This document shows positions 30,157-38,284 of a DNA stretch of 64,000 nt, one piece after another (position 1 is the first letter of the stretch; each line of letters begins with the position of its first letter). Below the pieces are notes generated by a model. The model was not told where the DNA came from and ran no database searches. It was given only the letters and a program-made list of their open reading frames with translations. Made by a program: the position numbers and the translations under genes. The DNA comes from Sphingomonas sp. (lineage in GTDB: Bacteria; Pseudomonadota; Alphaproteobacteria; Sphingomonadales; Sphingomonadaceae): the NCBI RefSeq assembly GCF_017744835.1, contig NZ_JAGIAM010000002.1:351210-415209 (forward strand). Direction: 5' to 3'.

Positions 30157-31388
30157 CGGCCCCGTCCGACCGGATCCTCGCGCTCGATACCGTGCGCGGC
30201 GTCGCAGTGATGGGCATCCTGCTGATGAACATCGTCGCCTTCGCCATGCCCCAGGCGGCCTATTTCAATCCCCATGCCTATGGCGGCGCGGCCGGCGCGG
30301 ACCTGGCGGTCTATCTCGTCAACTTCGTCCTGTTCGACGGCAAGATGCGCGGGCTCTTCTCCTTCCTGTTCGGCGCCTCGATGCTGCTGGTGATCGACCG
30401 CGCCGAGGCCAAGGGCGAGAGCGCCGTGCGCGTCCATTACGCGCGCATGCTCACCTTGCTCGCCTTCGGGCTCGCCCATCTCTGGCTGGTCTGGTGGGGC
30501 GACATCCTCAATCTCTATGCGCTGATCGGCATGATCGCCTTCGCCTTCCGCCGTACCGACACGCCGCGCCTCGTCGGGCTCGGCGCAGTGCTGGTGCTCG
30601 CCCAGTGCCTGCTCGACGGGCTGATGGCGGGCTCGGTGGCGCAGGCGACCGCGGACCTCCGCTCTGCCGATCCGAACGCCGCACACGCCGCTGCGGCCAC
30701 CCTCGCCGGCTTCGCCCGCGGCTTCGGCGTCCCCAGCCCCGCCGCGATCGCCGCCGACCTCTCCGAGCACCGCGGCTCCTGGTCTATGATCGGCGCCGCG
30801 CGCTGGCGCGAGGAGGCCTGGTCGCCGCTGCGCGGGCTGCTGCTCTTCGGCTGGGAGACGCTCGGCTACATGCTGCTCGGCATGGCGGCCTTCCGCGGCG
30901 GGCTGCTCACCGGCGGCTGGAGCCGCGCGGCTTATGTGCGCTGGATGAAGCTCGGGTTCGCGATCGGCGTGCCTGGCTATGCGGCGCTCGCGCTGTGGCT
31001 CGTCGCGACGCAGTTCAGCCTCGTCTCCACTGCGGTCACGCTTGCCGTCGCCACGTTGCTCCGCCCGCCGATGATCCTCGCCTGGGCCTGCCTGATCCTG
31101 CTGGCGATGCGCCCGGGCGGCACGCTCACCATGCGCGTGGCGGCCGCGGGGCGGATGGCCTTCACCAACTATCTCGCCACGAGCCTGATCTGCACCACGC
31201 TGTTCTATGGCTATGGCTTCGGCCTCTACGGCACGCTTTCGCGATGGCAGCTCTACCCGCTCGTCGCGCTCGTCTGCGCCGCGATGCTGCTCTGGTCGAA
31301 GCCGTGGCTCGAGAGCTTCCGCTACGGCCCCTTCGAATGGCTCTGGCGCAGCTTCGCGCGCGGCCGGCTCCAGCCGATGCGTAAGTGA
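30153..31388 (+). CDS. DUF418 domain membrane protein
   Basis: A 411-residue polytopic protein. The N-terminus reads DRILALDTVRGVAVMGILLMNI, and the C-terminal region (LLLFGWETLGYMLLGMAAFR, then GRMAFTNYLATSLICTTLFYGYG) is the DUF418 signature. These resemble acyltransferase-like integral membrane proteins (YeiB type); the function is not established. It starts at GTG 30153, overlapping the stop of the preceding gene. Confidence 0.92.
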   Translation: MTAPSDRILALDTVRGVAVMGILLMNIVAFAMPQAAYFNPHAYGGAAGADLAVYLVNFVLFDGKMRGLFSFLFGASMLLVIDRAEAKGESAVRVHYARMLTLLAFGLAHLWLVWWGDILNLYALIGMIAFAFRRTDTPRLVGLGAVLVLAQCLLDGLMAGSVAQATADLRSADPNAAHAAAATLAGFARGFGVPSPAAIAADLSEHRGSWSMIGAARWREEAWSPLRGLLLFGWETLGYMLLGMAAFRGGLLTGGWSRAAYVRWMKLGFAIGVPGYAALALWLVATQFSLVSTAVTLAVATLLRPPMILAWACLILLAMRPGGTLTMRVAAAGRMAFTNYLATSLICTTLFYGYGFGLYGTLSRWQLYPLVALVCAAMLLWSKPWLESFRYGPFEWLWRSFARGRLQPMRK

Positions 31389-31394
31389 ATCTCC

Positions 31395-31439
31395 TAATGC
31401 GAATGCGTCTCAACTGGCTTGCGAATCACTCGCATTAGC
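31395..31439. promoter_or_regulatory. Fur-box-like inverted repeats upstream of bfd
   Basis: A perfect 9-bp inverted pair, ctaatgcga (31395-31403) and tcgcattag (31431-31439), encloses a second dyad, tgcga-atcac-tcgca (31421-31435). The arrangement and the aatgcgaa/ttcgcatt character resemble Fur sites of alphaproteobacteria. It lies 36 bp before the start of the iron-linked bfd gene. Fur binding is inferred. Confidence 0.55.
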
Positions 31440-31474
31440 CCTAGATGCGGATCCCGAGTGGTGAGGGTCCGGCG

Positions 31475-31645
31475 ATGGTCGTCTGCGTGTGCAATGCAAT
31501 CCGTGAGCGCGAAGTGCGCGAGGCCGCCCGCGACGGCGCATGCAGCACCGGCCAGGCCTATCGGGCGCTCGGATGCCAGCTGAAGTGCGGCCAGTGCGTC
31601 CCCTTCGCGCGTGAGATCATCAAGGAAGAGCGCGCGGCTGCGTGA
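31475..31645 (+). CDS. bfd: Bacterioferritin-associated [2Fe-2S] ferredoxin
   Basis: A 56-residue BFD-like protein. Four cysteines in the CVCN and CQLKCGQC pattern bind one [2Fe-2S] cluster, and the fold motif EREVREAARDG is present. Bfd delivers electrons to bacterioferritin to release stored iron. bfr follows about 100 bp downstream with a terminator between, and a Fur-like site lies upstream. Start at 31475. Confidence 0.93.
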   Translation: MVVCVCNAIREREVREAARDGACSTGQAYRALGCQLKCGQCVPFAREIIKEERAAA

Positions 31646-31661
31646 CGGTCGCAATAAGCGA

Positions 31662-31685
31662 AACGGCGGATTTCCGCCGTTTTTT
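31662..31685 (+). terminator. Rho-independent terminator after bfd
   Basis: The stem aacggcgga (31662-31670) pairs with tccgccgtt (31673-31681) and ends in T6. It separates bfd from bfr, so bfr either has its own promoter or is reached by readthrough. Confidence 0.9.
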
Positions 31686-31746
31686 CCTGTCCCCCCAATC
31701 GTTTCGCCGCTAGAATGGCGCCTCTTCCAAGCAAGGGGTGCTGGTG

Positions 31747-32229
31747 ATGAAGGGTGACGCGCGGGTCCTCGAATATCTGAACGAGGTGCTCAAGAACGAG
31801 CTCACCGCGATCAACCAATACTGGCTCCATTATCGCCTGCTCGACAATTGGGGCATCAGGAAGCTCGCCGAGCTCGAGCGCCACGAGTCGATCGACGAGA
31901 TGAAGCATGCCGATCGCCTCGCCGAGCGCATCCTGTTCCTCGAAGGCCTTCCCAATTTCCAGCTCCTCGGGCGCCTGCGCATCGGCGAGACCGTCGAGGA
32001 AATCCTCCGCGCCGACCTGGCCGTCGAAGTCGAGGCGATCGCCGTGCTCAAGGACGCGATCCAGCATTGCGAGGGCGTGCGCGACTATGTCAGCCGCGAC
32101 CTGTTCACCGACATCCTCGAGAGCGAGGAAGAGCATGTCGACACGCTCGAGCGCCAGTTCGACATGATCGCGCGCATGGGGCTGGAGAACTACATCCAGC
32201 TCAACAGCAAGGCCGAAGAGGCGAGCTAG
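31747..32229 (+). CDS. bfr: Bacterioferritin
   Basis: A 160-residue heme-containing ferritin. It has the ferroxidase-type residues in KNELTAINQYWLHYRLL and HESIDEMKHAD (the heme-ligand Met is in this block), and a second helix pair ESEEEHVDTLERQF. It assembles a 24-mer that stores iron. The start at 31747 (MKGDARVLEYLNEVL) is typical; three codons upstream another frame-open start exists. Confidence 0.96.
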   Translation: MKGDARVLEYLNEVLKNELTAINQYWLHYRLLDNWGIRKLAELERHESIDEMKHADRLAERILFLEGLPNFQLLGRLRIGETVEEILRADLAVEVEAIAVLKDAIQHCEGVRDYVSRDLFTDILESEEEHVDTLERQFDMIARMGLENYIQLNSKAEEAS

Positions 32230-32755
32230 GGCCGGTTCCAGCCGGCTTGAAGATGCCTGCACCCCGGCGAAGGCCGAGGTCCAGTTGCAATGCAGTCGAT
32301 CCGCTAGTTGTCCCATCGCGGGTGGAAAGCGGCCGTTCAGCGATAGCGCGGTCTTCTTTCTCTCCCCTCCCTGGAAGGGAGGGGTTGGGGTGGGTGCCGC
32401 CGAGGCACTCGGCGGCTTTTTCCAGAACATGGAGTGTGGCCCCGTCGGGATTGGCGAGCACGTCCGAATTCCACAGGCGAATGACCGTCCAGCCTTTCGA
32501 CTGGAGAAAGGCGGTCCGGCGCGCATCCTTCTCCACTGAGTCCAGATGCTGGCTGCCGTCGAACTCGACGGCCAGTCGTGCCTGCCGGCAGGCAAGGTCG
32601 ATGATGAACGGCGCCTCGACCAGCTGCCGCGTGAAGGCTGGCCGGAAACGCGAGATGCGATGCCAGACGGCGAGTTCGGCGGGCGTGGGATCGTTGCGCA
32701 GCGCGCGCGCTCGGGCAGTCAGGCGCGGATCGATGCGGCGCTGCCTGCGGATAGG
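32201..32755 (-). pseudogene. DUF559 endonuclease-domain gene without a canonical start; probable remnant
   Basis: The minus-strand frame from 32755 encodes the DUF559 (very-short-patch-repair-like nuclease) core: RNDPTPAELAVW, RQLVEAPFIIDLACRQARLAVEFDG (the catalytic-type Asp/Glu pattern), QHLDS, then WTVIRLWNSDVLANPDG. The only in-frame ATG/GTG/TTG is the GTG at 32536, in the middle of the domain. Just upstream is ATC where the ATG would be expected, then a TAA. At the 3' end the frame runs on through a GGGAGGGG repeat into bfr. Decay or a non-standard start are both possible. Confidence 0.65.
32362..32396. repeat. GGGAGGGG-family repeat
   Basis: Palindrome cccctccct-gga-agggagggg followed by ttggggtgggt, the same layout as at 36801 and 63088. 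It lies inside the 3' end of the DUF559 remnant. Confidence 0.75.
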
Positions 32756-32782
32756 TTAGCGTGGCTTCGCTTCGCTCGCCAA

Positions 32783-32816
32783 CCACCCCCAGCCCATCCC
32801 TTGCAGGGAGGGGAGC
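32783..32816. repeat. GGGAGGGG-family repeat, opposite orientation
   Basis: The element ccacccccagcccatccc, then ttgcagggagggga, is a degenerate family member read in the opposite direction. Together with the copy at 32362 it brackets the DUF559 remnant. Confidence 0.65.
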
Positions 32817-32821
32817 CTTGT

Positions 32822-32861
32822 TGTCCGCAAACGGGGCGTTAGCCGACAGGCGGGTTTTGAC
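32822..32861. repeat. GGGCGTTAGC repeat, copy 1
   Basis: The core tccgcaa..c.gggcgttagc, followed by a cag/ccg-rich stretch and tttt, is shared with 33396-33451 and 34484-34530. It lies between the DUF559 remnant and the membrane protein at 32951. Confidence 0.7.
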
Positions 32862-32950
32862 AGCGGCCTCGCCAAATGTCCGACATCGGGTGGAAAGCGG
32901 GAATTTTGCGATATAGATTGCCGAAGTTCTGACGAGGGTGTCGAAGGACG

Positions 32951-33394
32951 ATGGGCGAGCGGGAGATCAAGGCTTTTGCGCTGGCTCCACTGCCGGTGAT
33001 TATCCCCCTGCTGGTCGCGACGGGAGTCAACGCGATGATCGGGGACACGGGAGACGCGAGTGGCGCAGATATTTTCGCTGTCATGTTGGCCTTGGTTCTC
33101 TTCGGCTATGGCCTGACGCTTGGTTTCGGAATGCCCATCCACTTGTTGTTGCGTCGTTTCCGCAAGACTGATCTGGGATCTTACCTCAGCCTCACTGCAC
33201 TGCCGATCGTTCTTCTCGCCGGCGCGATTGCAATGTGGCTCCGATTGGCTCCGGCGCCGGCTCCGCCTGTGAACCCGTTCGGCCTCTACATGCAGGGCGG
33301 CTTGGTCATCAGATGGGTGCTGGCGTTTGCGGCTATGGCATCGCTGTCGGCCGCGACCTTCTGGTACGCCGGAGTCAGGCAGCCGAAAATCTGA
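32951..33394 (+). CDS. Orphan four-helix membrane protein
   Basis: A 147-residue hydrophobic protein with about four membrane segments (near residues 10-30, 42-68, 78-98 and 115-140) and a short cytoplasmic tail. No family recognised. It is flanked on both sides by copies of the GGGCGTTAGC repeat; the downstream copy begins 2 bp after the stop codon. Base composition is somewhat less GC-rich than neighbouring housekeeping genes. Confidence 0.75.
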   Translation: MGEREIKAFALAPLPVIIPLLVATGVNAMIGDTGDASGADIFAVMLALVLFGYGLTLGFGMPIHLLLRRFRKTDLGSYLSLTALPIVLLAGAIAMWLRLAPAPAPPVNPFGLYMQGGLVIRWVLAFAAMASLSAATFWYAGVRQPKI

Positions 33395-33395
33395 T

Positions 33396-33451
33396 CGTCC
33401 GCAAGCTGGGCGTTAGCTGACCGGCCGCTTTTATGTCTCCACGGCCTGGTG
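33396..33451. repeat. GGGCGTTAGC repeat, copy 2
   Basis: Shares cgttagctg.c...ccgctttt and tccacggcctggtg with copy 3 at 34484-34530, over about 45 bp. The rest of the gap to 33651 holds a further degenerate palindrome (cccggcacaagcccgg near 33519) and no gene. Confidence 0.75.
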
Positions 33452-33651
33452 CCCGGGTCCACTCGGCCTCACCGGCTAAGATAGGGCTTCTTGCCCCGCC
33501 CTCGCCTCCGGGTGGTTCCCGGCACAAGCCCGGATGACGAATGATATGGACGAAGCGGAGCCTTCCGAATGCAGATGCGCCTCAGGTCGTGACGCCATAA
33601 ACGACCGCCAACGACACAAGGGCTGATATAGTCCTATTACAGCCAAATCGT

Positions 33652-34371
33652 TCAGAATTTTCTGGAGGCGTTGAGACGTTCCACGTAGCAAATATCGTTC
33701 AGGATCATCGTGCTGCGATCACCGGCGGGCACCAAAACAACATCGGGAGCCAACAGTGTCTCTCCTCCTGGATTCAGGATCACGCCAAAGCCCTGGTCGA
33801 GGAAGAGGTATCCAACGTTGTCGATCACACCGGGATAGAGATCAGAAACTTTTGGCTGCCCTTTGCTGATCAGATATCTGTAGCCGTGCGCCGCGAAATC
33901 ACGAGGTTCCGGGCGGTTGTGTGACAACCGCGCACCCTCTAGGATCAGACCGATTCGGGTAACGGTATTGCTCCCTGGCAGGCGCCGAAATCGTACAGTC
34001 GACTGCCAGATGGCCACAGTGCCATGACGCAAATGCCGCGAGATCAGGTCCGCAGCCTCCTCTCTTGTGATGCTACGCCCCCACAGGGGGCGCGCCGCCG
34101 CCTTGAACATCCATTCGTTCAGCAGCTCGCGATAAACTTCTGGCGCGACGGCGGTCCATTTTGGCTGATGCTTGGTTGTCATCTCGGCGAAATCCAGCCC
34201 AGCGGTCCGCAATTTGCCCGGCTGCTGCCGTATTCGTGGTAACCACCGCATACAAAGCGCATGCTCGGCACGCACGTTCGCAGCGGCCTCACCCTGCGGG
34301 GTGTCGGCGGCGACATCAGGGCCAAGTACGCTGGCCAAAAGCGCAACGATGGCGATGACCTGAATCTTCAT
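33652..34371 (-). CDS. Orphan secreted protein
   Basis: A 239-residue protein with a signal peptide (MKIQVIAIVALLASVLGPDVAA). The mature part contains one likely disulfide pair (CMRWLP; NDICYVER) and segments such as GLILEGARLSH and GYLFLDQGFGVILNPGGETLL. No recognised domain. The start at 34371 is chosen because the signal peptide begins there. The coding region is noticeably lower in GC than its surroundings, suggesting transfer. It is bracketed by repeat copies 2 and 3. Confidence 0.72.
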   Translation of the reverse strand: MKIQVIAIVALLASVLGPDVAADTPQGEAAANVRAEHALCMRWLPRIRQQPGKLRTAGLDFAEMTTKHQPKWTAVAPEVYRELLNEWMFKAAARPLWGRSITREEAADLISRHLRHGTVAIWQSTVRFRRLPGSNTVTRIGLILEGARLSHNRPEPRDFAAHGYRYLISKGQPKVSDLYPGVIDNVGYLFLDQGFGVILNPGGETLLAPDVVLVPAGDRSTMILNDICYVERLNASRKF

Positions 34372-34483
34372 CCTTCCCTCCCGGCGGTTTGCCGGCTTTA
34401 TCAAGTGAACTACGCAGATACGATAACATGCTGCGCCGACCGGTTCCGATTACCGTCAACGTCGAACGCCAATATCGGCTATC

Positions 34484-34530
34484 GGGGGCGTTAGCTGCCA
34501 GACCGCTTTTGTGAGTCCACGGCCTGGTGA
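34484..34530. repeat. GGGCGTTAGC repeat, copy 3
   Basis: gggggcgttagctgccagaccgctttt followed by tccacggcctggtg; the third copy. With the next entries it fills most of the 530-bp gene-free stretch between 34372 and 34903. Confidence 0.75.
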
Positions 34531-34566
34531 GTGGGCAGGCAGCCCACTGCACCTCCGCTTGCGATG

Positions 34567-34628
34567 TAGGATTTCGCCTGCTTGGCTGGTCCTCCGCCCT
34601 GCGTTCGGGCGGCGCTCTTTGAACCGTC
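34567..34628. repeat. Taggattt repeat, copy A (partial)
   Basis: The 60-bp unit taggatttcgcctgcttggctgg ... ggcggcgctctttgaaccgtc is repeated in the same direction at 34766-34826. Only the first part of the longer element is present here. Confidence 0.85.
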
Positions 34629-34754
34629 AGCTCGCCGCGCGAACCGCCGCGACAGTGTGACCTTGGTGTGACCTTTGGTTGCGCGGGAGGCGCGCGCAAC
34701 CAGCGCGATGACGAGTCCGGATTGCGTCCCGACCCCCGGCTGGCGATCCGCCCG

Positions 34755-34895
34755 CGCTTGCAAAATAGGATTTCGCCTGCTTGGCTGGCGATCCGCCGGA
34801 CAGCCGGCGGCGCTCTTTGAACCGTCGGATCTGCGCGAAAAACCCGCGTTTTGGTGTCTACTTTGTCCACTTCCGCGGACTGTCCACTTCCGCGA
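34755..34895. repeat. Taggattt repeat, copy B (full)
   Basis: A longer element: gcaaaataggattt, then the 60-bp core, then ttttggtgtctactttgtccacttccgcggactgt...cacttccgcg (34849-34894), which contains a direct cttccgcg duplication. Its two ends are found again, in inverse orientation, at 58729-58876. Confidence 0.85.
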
Positions 34896-34903
34896 GGCCC
34901 CGT

Positions 34904-35320
34904 TCAGGCGGCGGGGCGGCGTCCGAATCCGGCCGGGCGGCGCGCGACCAGCGGGTTGGCCTCGCGCTCGAGCAGCGTCAGCGTCGATTCGAACAGCGGG
35001 CGCAGCCGCACGACATGCTCGAGCACGGCATCGGGCGTATCGTGCCGCTCGACGCAGGCGCGCGCCATCATCTCGATCGTCTCGGCCAGCTCGGAAAGCG
35101 GCTCCGCACCGAACTGGCGCGATTCGCCCTTCAGCGTGTGCGCGGGGATCACCATCGCGGCGGCGTTGTGGCCGCGCATGGCGTCCTCGATCCGCGAGAC
35201 GGACTTGACCCCGTCCTCGCGGAAATAGCCGAGAATCCGAACGAAATTGGCGCCCAGCTCGGTGCGCGCCTGCGCGTAAGCGCTCCAATCGATCAGCTCG
35301 TTGCCGGTCGTCACGTCCAT
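34904..35320 (-). CDS. Hpt domain protein
   Basis: A 138-residue histidine phosphotransfer protein with the phospho-acceptor motif AHTLKGESRQFG. The helical domain spans about residues 10-115, with a short Arg/Pro-rich tail. It would relay phosphate between a hybrid kinase and a response regulator, but neither is encoded next to it. The ATG at 35320 (MDVTTGNELIDW) starts at the first helix; the frame upstream to 35410 is Arg-rich and unlikely to be coding. Confidence 0.88.
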   Translation of the reverse strand: MDVTTGNELIDWSAYAQARTELGANFVRILGYFREDGVKSVSRIEDAMRGHNAAAMVIPAHTLKGESRQFGAEPLSELAETIEMMARACVERHDTPDAVLEHVVRLRPLFESTLTLLEREANPLVARRPAGFGRRPAA

Positions 35321-35416
35321 TCCCCGTTCCCGCACCCGCATGGGTACGCGGCGAACCCTAACGGCTGCCGGGTAAACAGCTCGTTGACGTCGATTCCGCT
35401 TCCGTAACAATTTTCG

Positions 35417-36787
35417 CTATTCGCGGTCGCGATCGAAGGGGTTCTTGGGTGCGCGCAGCGAGAGGCGTACCGGCACCGCGCCGAAGTCGAACTCGCGGCG
35501 CAGGCCGTTGATCAGATAGCGCTGGTAGCTGGTCGGCAGCAGGTCGACCCGCGTGCCGAACAGCACGAAGCTCGGCGGGCGTGTCTTGTTCTGCGTGATG
35601 TAGCGCGGCTTGATCCGCTTGCCGCCGGGTGCGGGCGGCGGGTTGGCGTCGACCGCGCGCTCGAACCAGCGGTTGAGCTGGCCGGTGGAGACGCGGCGCG
35701 ACCAGGCCTCGCGCGTCTCGAACGCCACCTTCATCATCGTGTCGAGCCCCTTGCCCGTCACCGCCGAGACGGTGAGCAGCGGCACGCCCTTCACCTGCGC
35801 TAGCCCCTCGTCGAGCGCACCCTTCACGCCGTTGAAAAGGCTCGAGGCATTCTCGGCCACGTCCCATTTGTTGAGGACGATGATGAGCGCCCGGCCCTCC
35901 TGGAGCACGCGGTCGGCGATCTTGAGGTCCTGGACTTCCAGCCCGCGCGTCGCGTCGAGCAGCAGCACCACCACTTCGGCGAAGTCGATCGAGCGCAGCG
36001 TGTCGGCGACCGAGAGCCTCTCCAGCTTCTCCTCGACGCGCGCCTTCTTGCGCAGCCCCGCGGTGTCGATCAGCCGGACGGGGCGCATGTTCCCCTCGAA
36101 ATCCTCCCACTGCCAGTCGATCGCGATCGAGTCGCGCGTGATCCCGGCCTCGGGCCCGGTGATCATCCGGTCCTCGCCGAGCAGCCGGTTGACCAGCGTC
36201 GACTTGCCCGCGTTGGGGCGCCCGACGATCGCCAGCTTGAGCGGGGCGTTGGGGTTCTCGGGGTCCTCCTCCTCGGCTTCCTCGTCCTCGCGGTCGAGAT
36301 GGGGCAGCAGCGCCTCGAACAGGTCGGCGATGCCCTCGCCATGCTCGGCGGAGAGCTGGACGGGGTCGCCGAAGCCCAGCGCCATCGCCTCGATCACGCC
36401 GGTCTCGCCCGCGCGGCCCTCGGCCTTGTTGGCGACCAGCACGATCGGCCGGTCGGTCGAGCGCAGCCAGCGGGAAATCTCCTCGTCGAGTGGAGTCACG
36501 CCCGCGCGCGAATCGATCAGGAACAGCGCGACATCGGCTTCCTGCACCGCCGCCTCGGTCTGCTGGCGCATGCGGCCCGGCAGCGTCGCGGCATCCTCGT
36601 CCTCGTAGCCCGCGGTGTCGATCACGCGGAAGTCGAGGCCGAGCAGCGACGCGTCGCCCTCGCGCCGGTCGCGGGTGACGCCGGGCTGGTCGTCGACGAG
36701 CGCGAGCCGCTTGCCGACGAGCCGGTTGAACAGCGTCGACTTGCCGACGTTGGGGCGGCCGATGATCGCAACAGTGGGAAGGGGCAT
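35417..36787 (-). CDS. der: Ribosome-assembly GTPase Der (EngA)
   Basis: A 456-residue protein with two GTPase domains in tandem. The first has GRPNVGKST and DTAGYED; the second has GRPNAGKST, DTAGLRKKA and NKWD. A KH-like domain follows at the C-terminus. It acts in 50S subunit assembly. The bamB and YfgM-like genes upstream reproduce the yfgM-bamB-der order of other proteobacteria. Confidence 0.97.
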   Translation of the reverse strand: MPLPTVAIIGRPNVGKSTLFNRLVGKRLALVDDQPGVTRDRREGDASLLGLDFRVIDTAGYEDEDAATLPGRMRQQTEAAVQEADVALFLIDSRAGVTPLDEEISRWLRSTDRPIVLVANKAEGRAGETGVIEAMALGFGDPVQLSAEHGEGIADLFEALLPHLDREDEEAEEEDPENPNAPLKLAIVGRPNAGKSTLVNRLLGEDRMITGPEAGITRDSIAIDWQWEDFEGNMRPVRLIDTAGLRKKARVEEKLERLSVADTLRSIDFAEVVVLLLDATRGLEVQDLKIADRVLQEGRALIIVLNKWDVAENASSLFNGVKGALDEGLAQVKGVPLLTVSAVTGKGLDTMMKVAFETREAWSRRVSTGQLNRWFERAVDANPPPAPGGKRIKPRYITQNKTRPPSFVLFGTRVDLLPTSYQRYLINGLRREFDFGAVPVRLSLRAPKNPFDRDRE

Positions 36788-36800
36788 GGGATAAAACCTA

Positions 36801-36838
36801 CTCCCCTCCCTGCTTGCAGGGAGGGGCTGGGGGTGGGT
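36801..36838. repeat. GGGAGGGG-family repeat
   Basis: ctcccctccctgc-ttgcagggagggg followed by ctgggggtgggt; it forms a divergent pair with the copy at 36920-36954 in the der/bamB gap. Confidence 0.8.
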
Positions 36839-36887
36839 GCGCGCGTCTGCGCGCCTAATAGACTCATCGGCCCCGGGATGAAAAGCA

Positions 36888-36914
36888 ACGGGCGGGGCAT
36901 CGAGCCCCGCCCGT
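36888..36914 (-). terminator. Terminator hairpin of bamB
   Basis: A perfect 11-bp stem, acgggcggggc (36888-36898) with gccccgcccgt (36904-36914). Read on the minus strand it is followed by GTTGCTTTTC. It lies between bamB and der, so der probably has its own promoter. Confidence 0.75.
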
Positions 36915-36919
36915 CACTA

Positions 36920-36954
36920 AACCCACCCCTTGCCCCTCCCTTTCAGGGAGGGGA
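36920..36954. repeat. GGGAGGGG-family repeat, opposite orientation
   Basis: acccaccccttgcccctccctttcagggagggga; the mirror member of the 36801 copy. Confidence 0.75.
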
Positions 36955-36961
36955 ACAAGGC

Positions 36962-38284
36962 TCAGCGATAGGCCGAGAGCTGGCCCTTGTCGTCGAGCAC
37001 GTAGAGCGTGTTGTTCGCCACCACGAGCGGCAGCGACACCGGCTCCTTGATGTCCATCGTCGACTGGACGCTGCCGTCGGTCGGCGAGGCGAAGATCAGT
37101 TCGCCCTCGCTGTTGGCGAGCACCAGATGGCCGCCGGCGAGCACCGGGCCGGCCCAGGTGATCGGGCCCTTGGACTTCTTGGTGTTACGATATTCGCGGA
37201 GCTGCGAGATCCAGCGGATCTTGCCGCTGCCGCGCGAGATGCACATCAGCCGCGCGTCGTCGGTCACCACGAACAGCCACTCGCCCGCCGCCCAGGGCGT
37301 CGAGATGCCGGCGATGTTCTGCTCCCACATGCGGTTGCCGGTGGCGATGTCCATCGAGACCATGCGCCCGCCCTGGCCGACCGCATAGACGCGGCCCTGG
37401 TCGATCACCGGCTCGGCGTCGATGTCCGAGAGCGACGAGACCGAGGTCGAGATGCTGGTGCGCGAGAGCACGTCGCTCCACAGCGAGCGGCCGTTCTCGT
37501 AGCGATAGGCGTTGAGCTCGCCCGACGAGAAGCCCGCGATCACCGTGCCCTGCGCCGAAGCCGGCGCGGCGACGCCGAACACGCCCTGCGTCTCGAGGCT
37601 GGCCGAGGCGTTCCACGAGAGCTCGCCGTTCTCCTGCGACAGCGCGAAGAGCTGGTTGTCCTGCGTCACGACATAGACGTTGCCATTGGCGAGCGTCGGC
37701 GCGCCGCGAAGCGGGCCGGCCGGGCGCTTGCGCCAGATCTCGGTGCCGTTGGTGACGTTGAGCGCCACTACGTCGCCCAGGCCGTTGGTCGCATAGGCGC
37801 GCTCGCCCTCGACGCTCACGCCGCCGCCGAAGCGCGCGCTCTCGTTGCCTTTGTCCTTGGCCGTGGCAGCGCGCCACAGCTCGGCGCCGGTGTCGGCGGC
37901 CAGCGCATGCACCACGCCGTCGGTGTCGACCACGAGCAGCCGGTTGTCCGATACGACCGGCGCCGCGGCGAGCCGTTCGCGCTTGTTGGGCTTGGCGACT
38001 TCCTTGGTCCAGGCGCGCGAGGGCGATGCGCTCAGCGCCAGATGGCCCATCGACTTGGCGGCATTGCCGCCCGGCTGGCGCCAGCCGTCGTTGGCCGCGG
38101 CCTCGGGCAGCAGCACCTCGACGCCCGCGAGCGAGCGATCGGCAGTGATGTCATTCTCCGAGACCAGAATCGGCACGCGCTCGCCGAGCACCGGGGTCTT
38201 CTTGCCACCGCCTTTGAACATCCCGCAGCCACTCGCCATCGCGAGCACCGCGAGAGCGGCAGCCACCCTCACCTTCTTGTTCAT
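36962..38284 (-). CDS. bamB: Outer-membrane assembly lipoprotein BamB
   Basis: A 440-residue lipoprotein with a lipobox ending in MASGC and a PQQ-type beta-propeller. The repeats GAELWRA, GTEIWRKRPAG, GELSWNASA and GNRMWEQNI mark successive blades. It is the BamB component of the machine that inserts beta-barrels into the outer membrane. Its start overlaps the stop of the TPR-protein gene (ATGA). Confidence 0.94.
   Translation of the reverse strand: MNKKVRVAAALAVLAMASGCGMFKGGGKKTPVLGERVPILVSENDITADRSLAGVEVLLPEAAANDGWRQPGGNAAKSMGHLALSASPSRAWTKEVAKPNKRERLAAAPVVSDNRLLVVDTDGVVHALAADTGAELWRAATAKDKGNESARFGGGVSVEGERAYATNGLGDVVALNVTNGTEIWRKRPAGPLRGAPTLANGNVYVVTQDNQLFALSQENGELSWNASASLETQGVFGVAAPASAQGTVIAGFSSGELNAYRYENGRSLWSDVLSRTSISTSVSSLSDIDAEPVIDQGRVYAVGQGGRMVSMDIATGNRMWEQNIAGISTPWAAGEWLFVVTDDARLMCISRGSGKIRWISQLREYRNTKKSKGPITWAGPVLAGGHLVLANSEGELIFASPTDGSVQSTMDIKEPVSLPLVVANNTLYVLDDKGQLSAYR

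Noticed and set aside
32822..34530. GGGCGTTAGC repeats as integron attC sites
   Set aside because: The core resembles the right end of some attC sites, but no complementary left site (ctaacg type) was found before it, the following bases do not fit GTTRRRY, and no integrase is present.
34851..35228. Plus-strand frame beginning MVSTLSTSADC, similar to one at 58436-58774
   Set aside because: The similarity comes only from the dispersed repeat; both frames then run as shadows of other genes.
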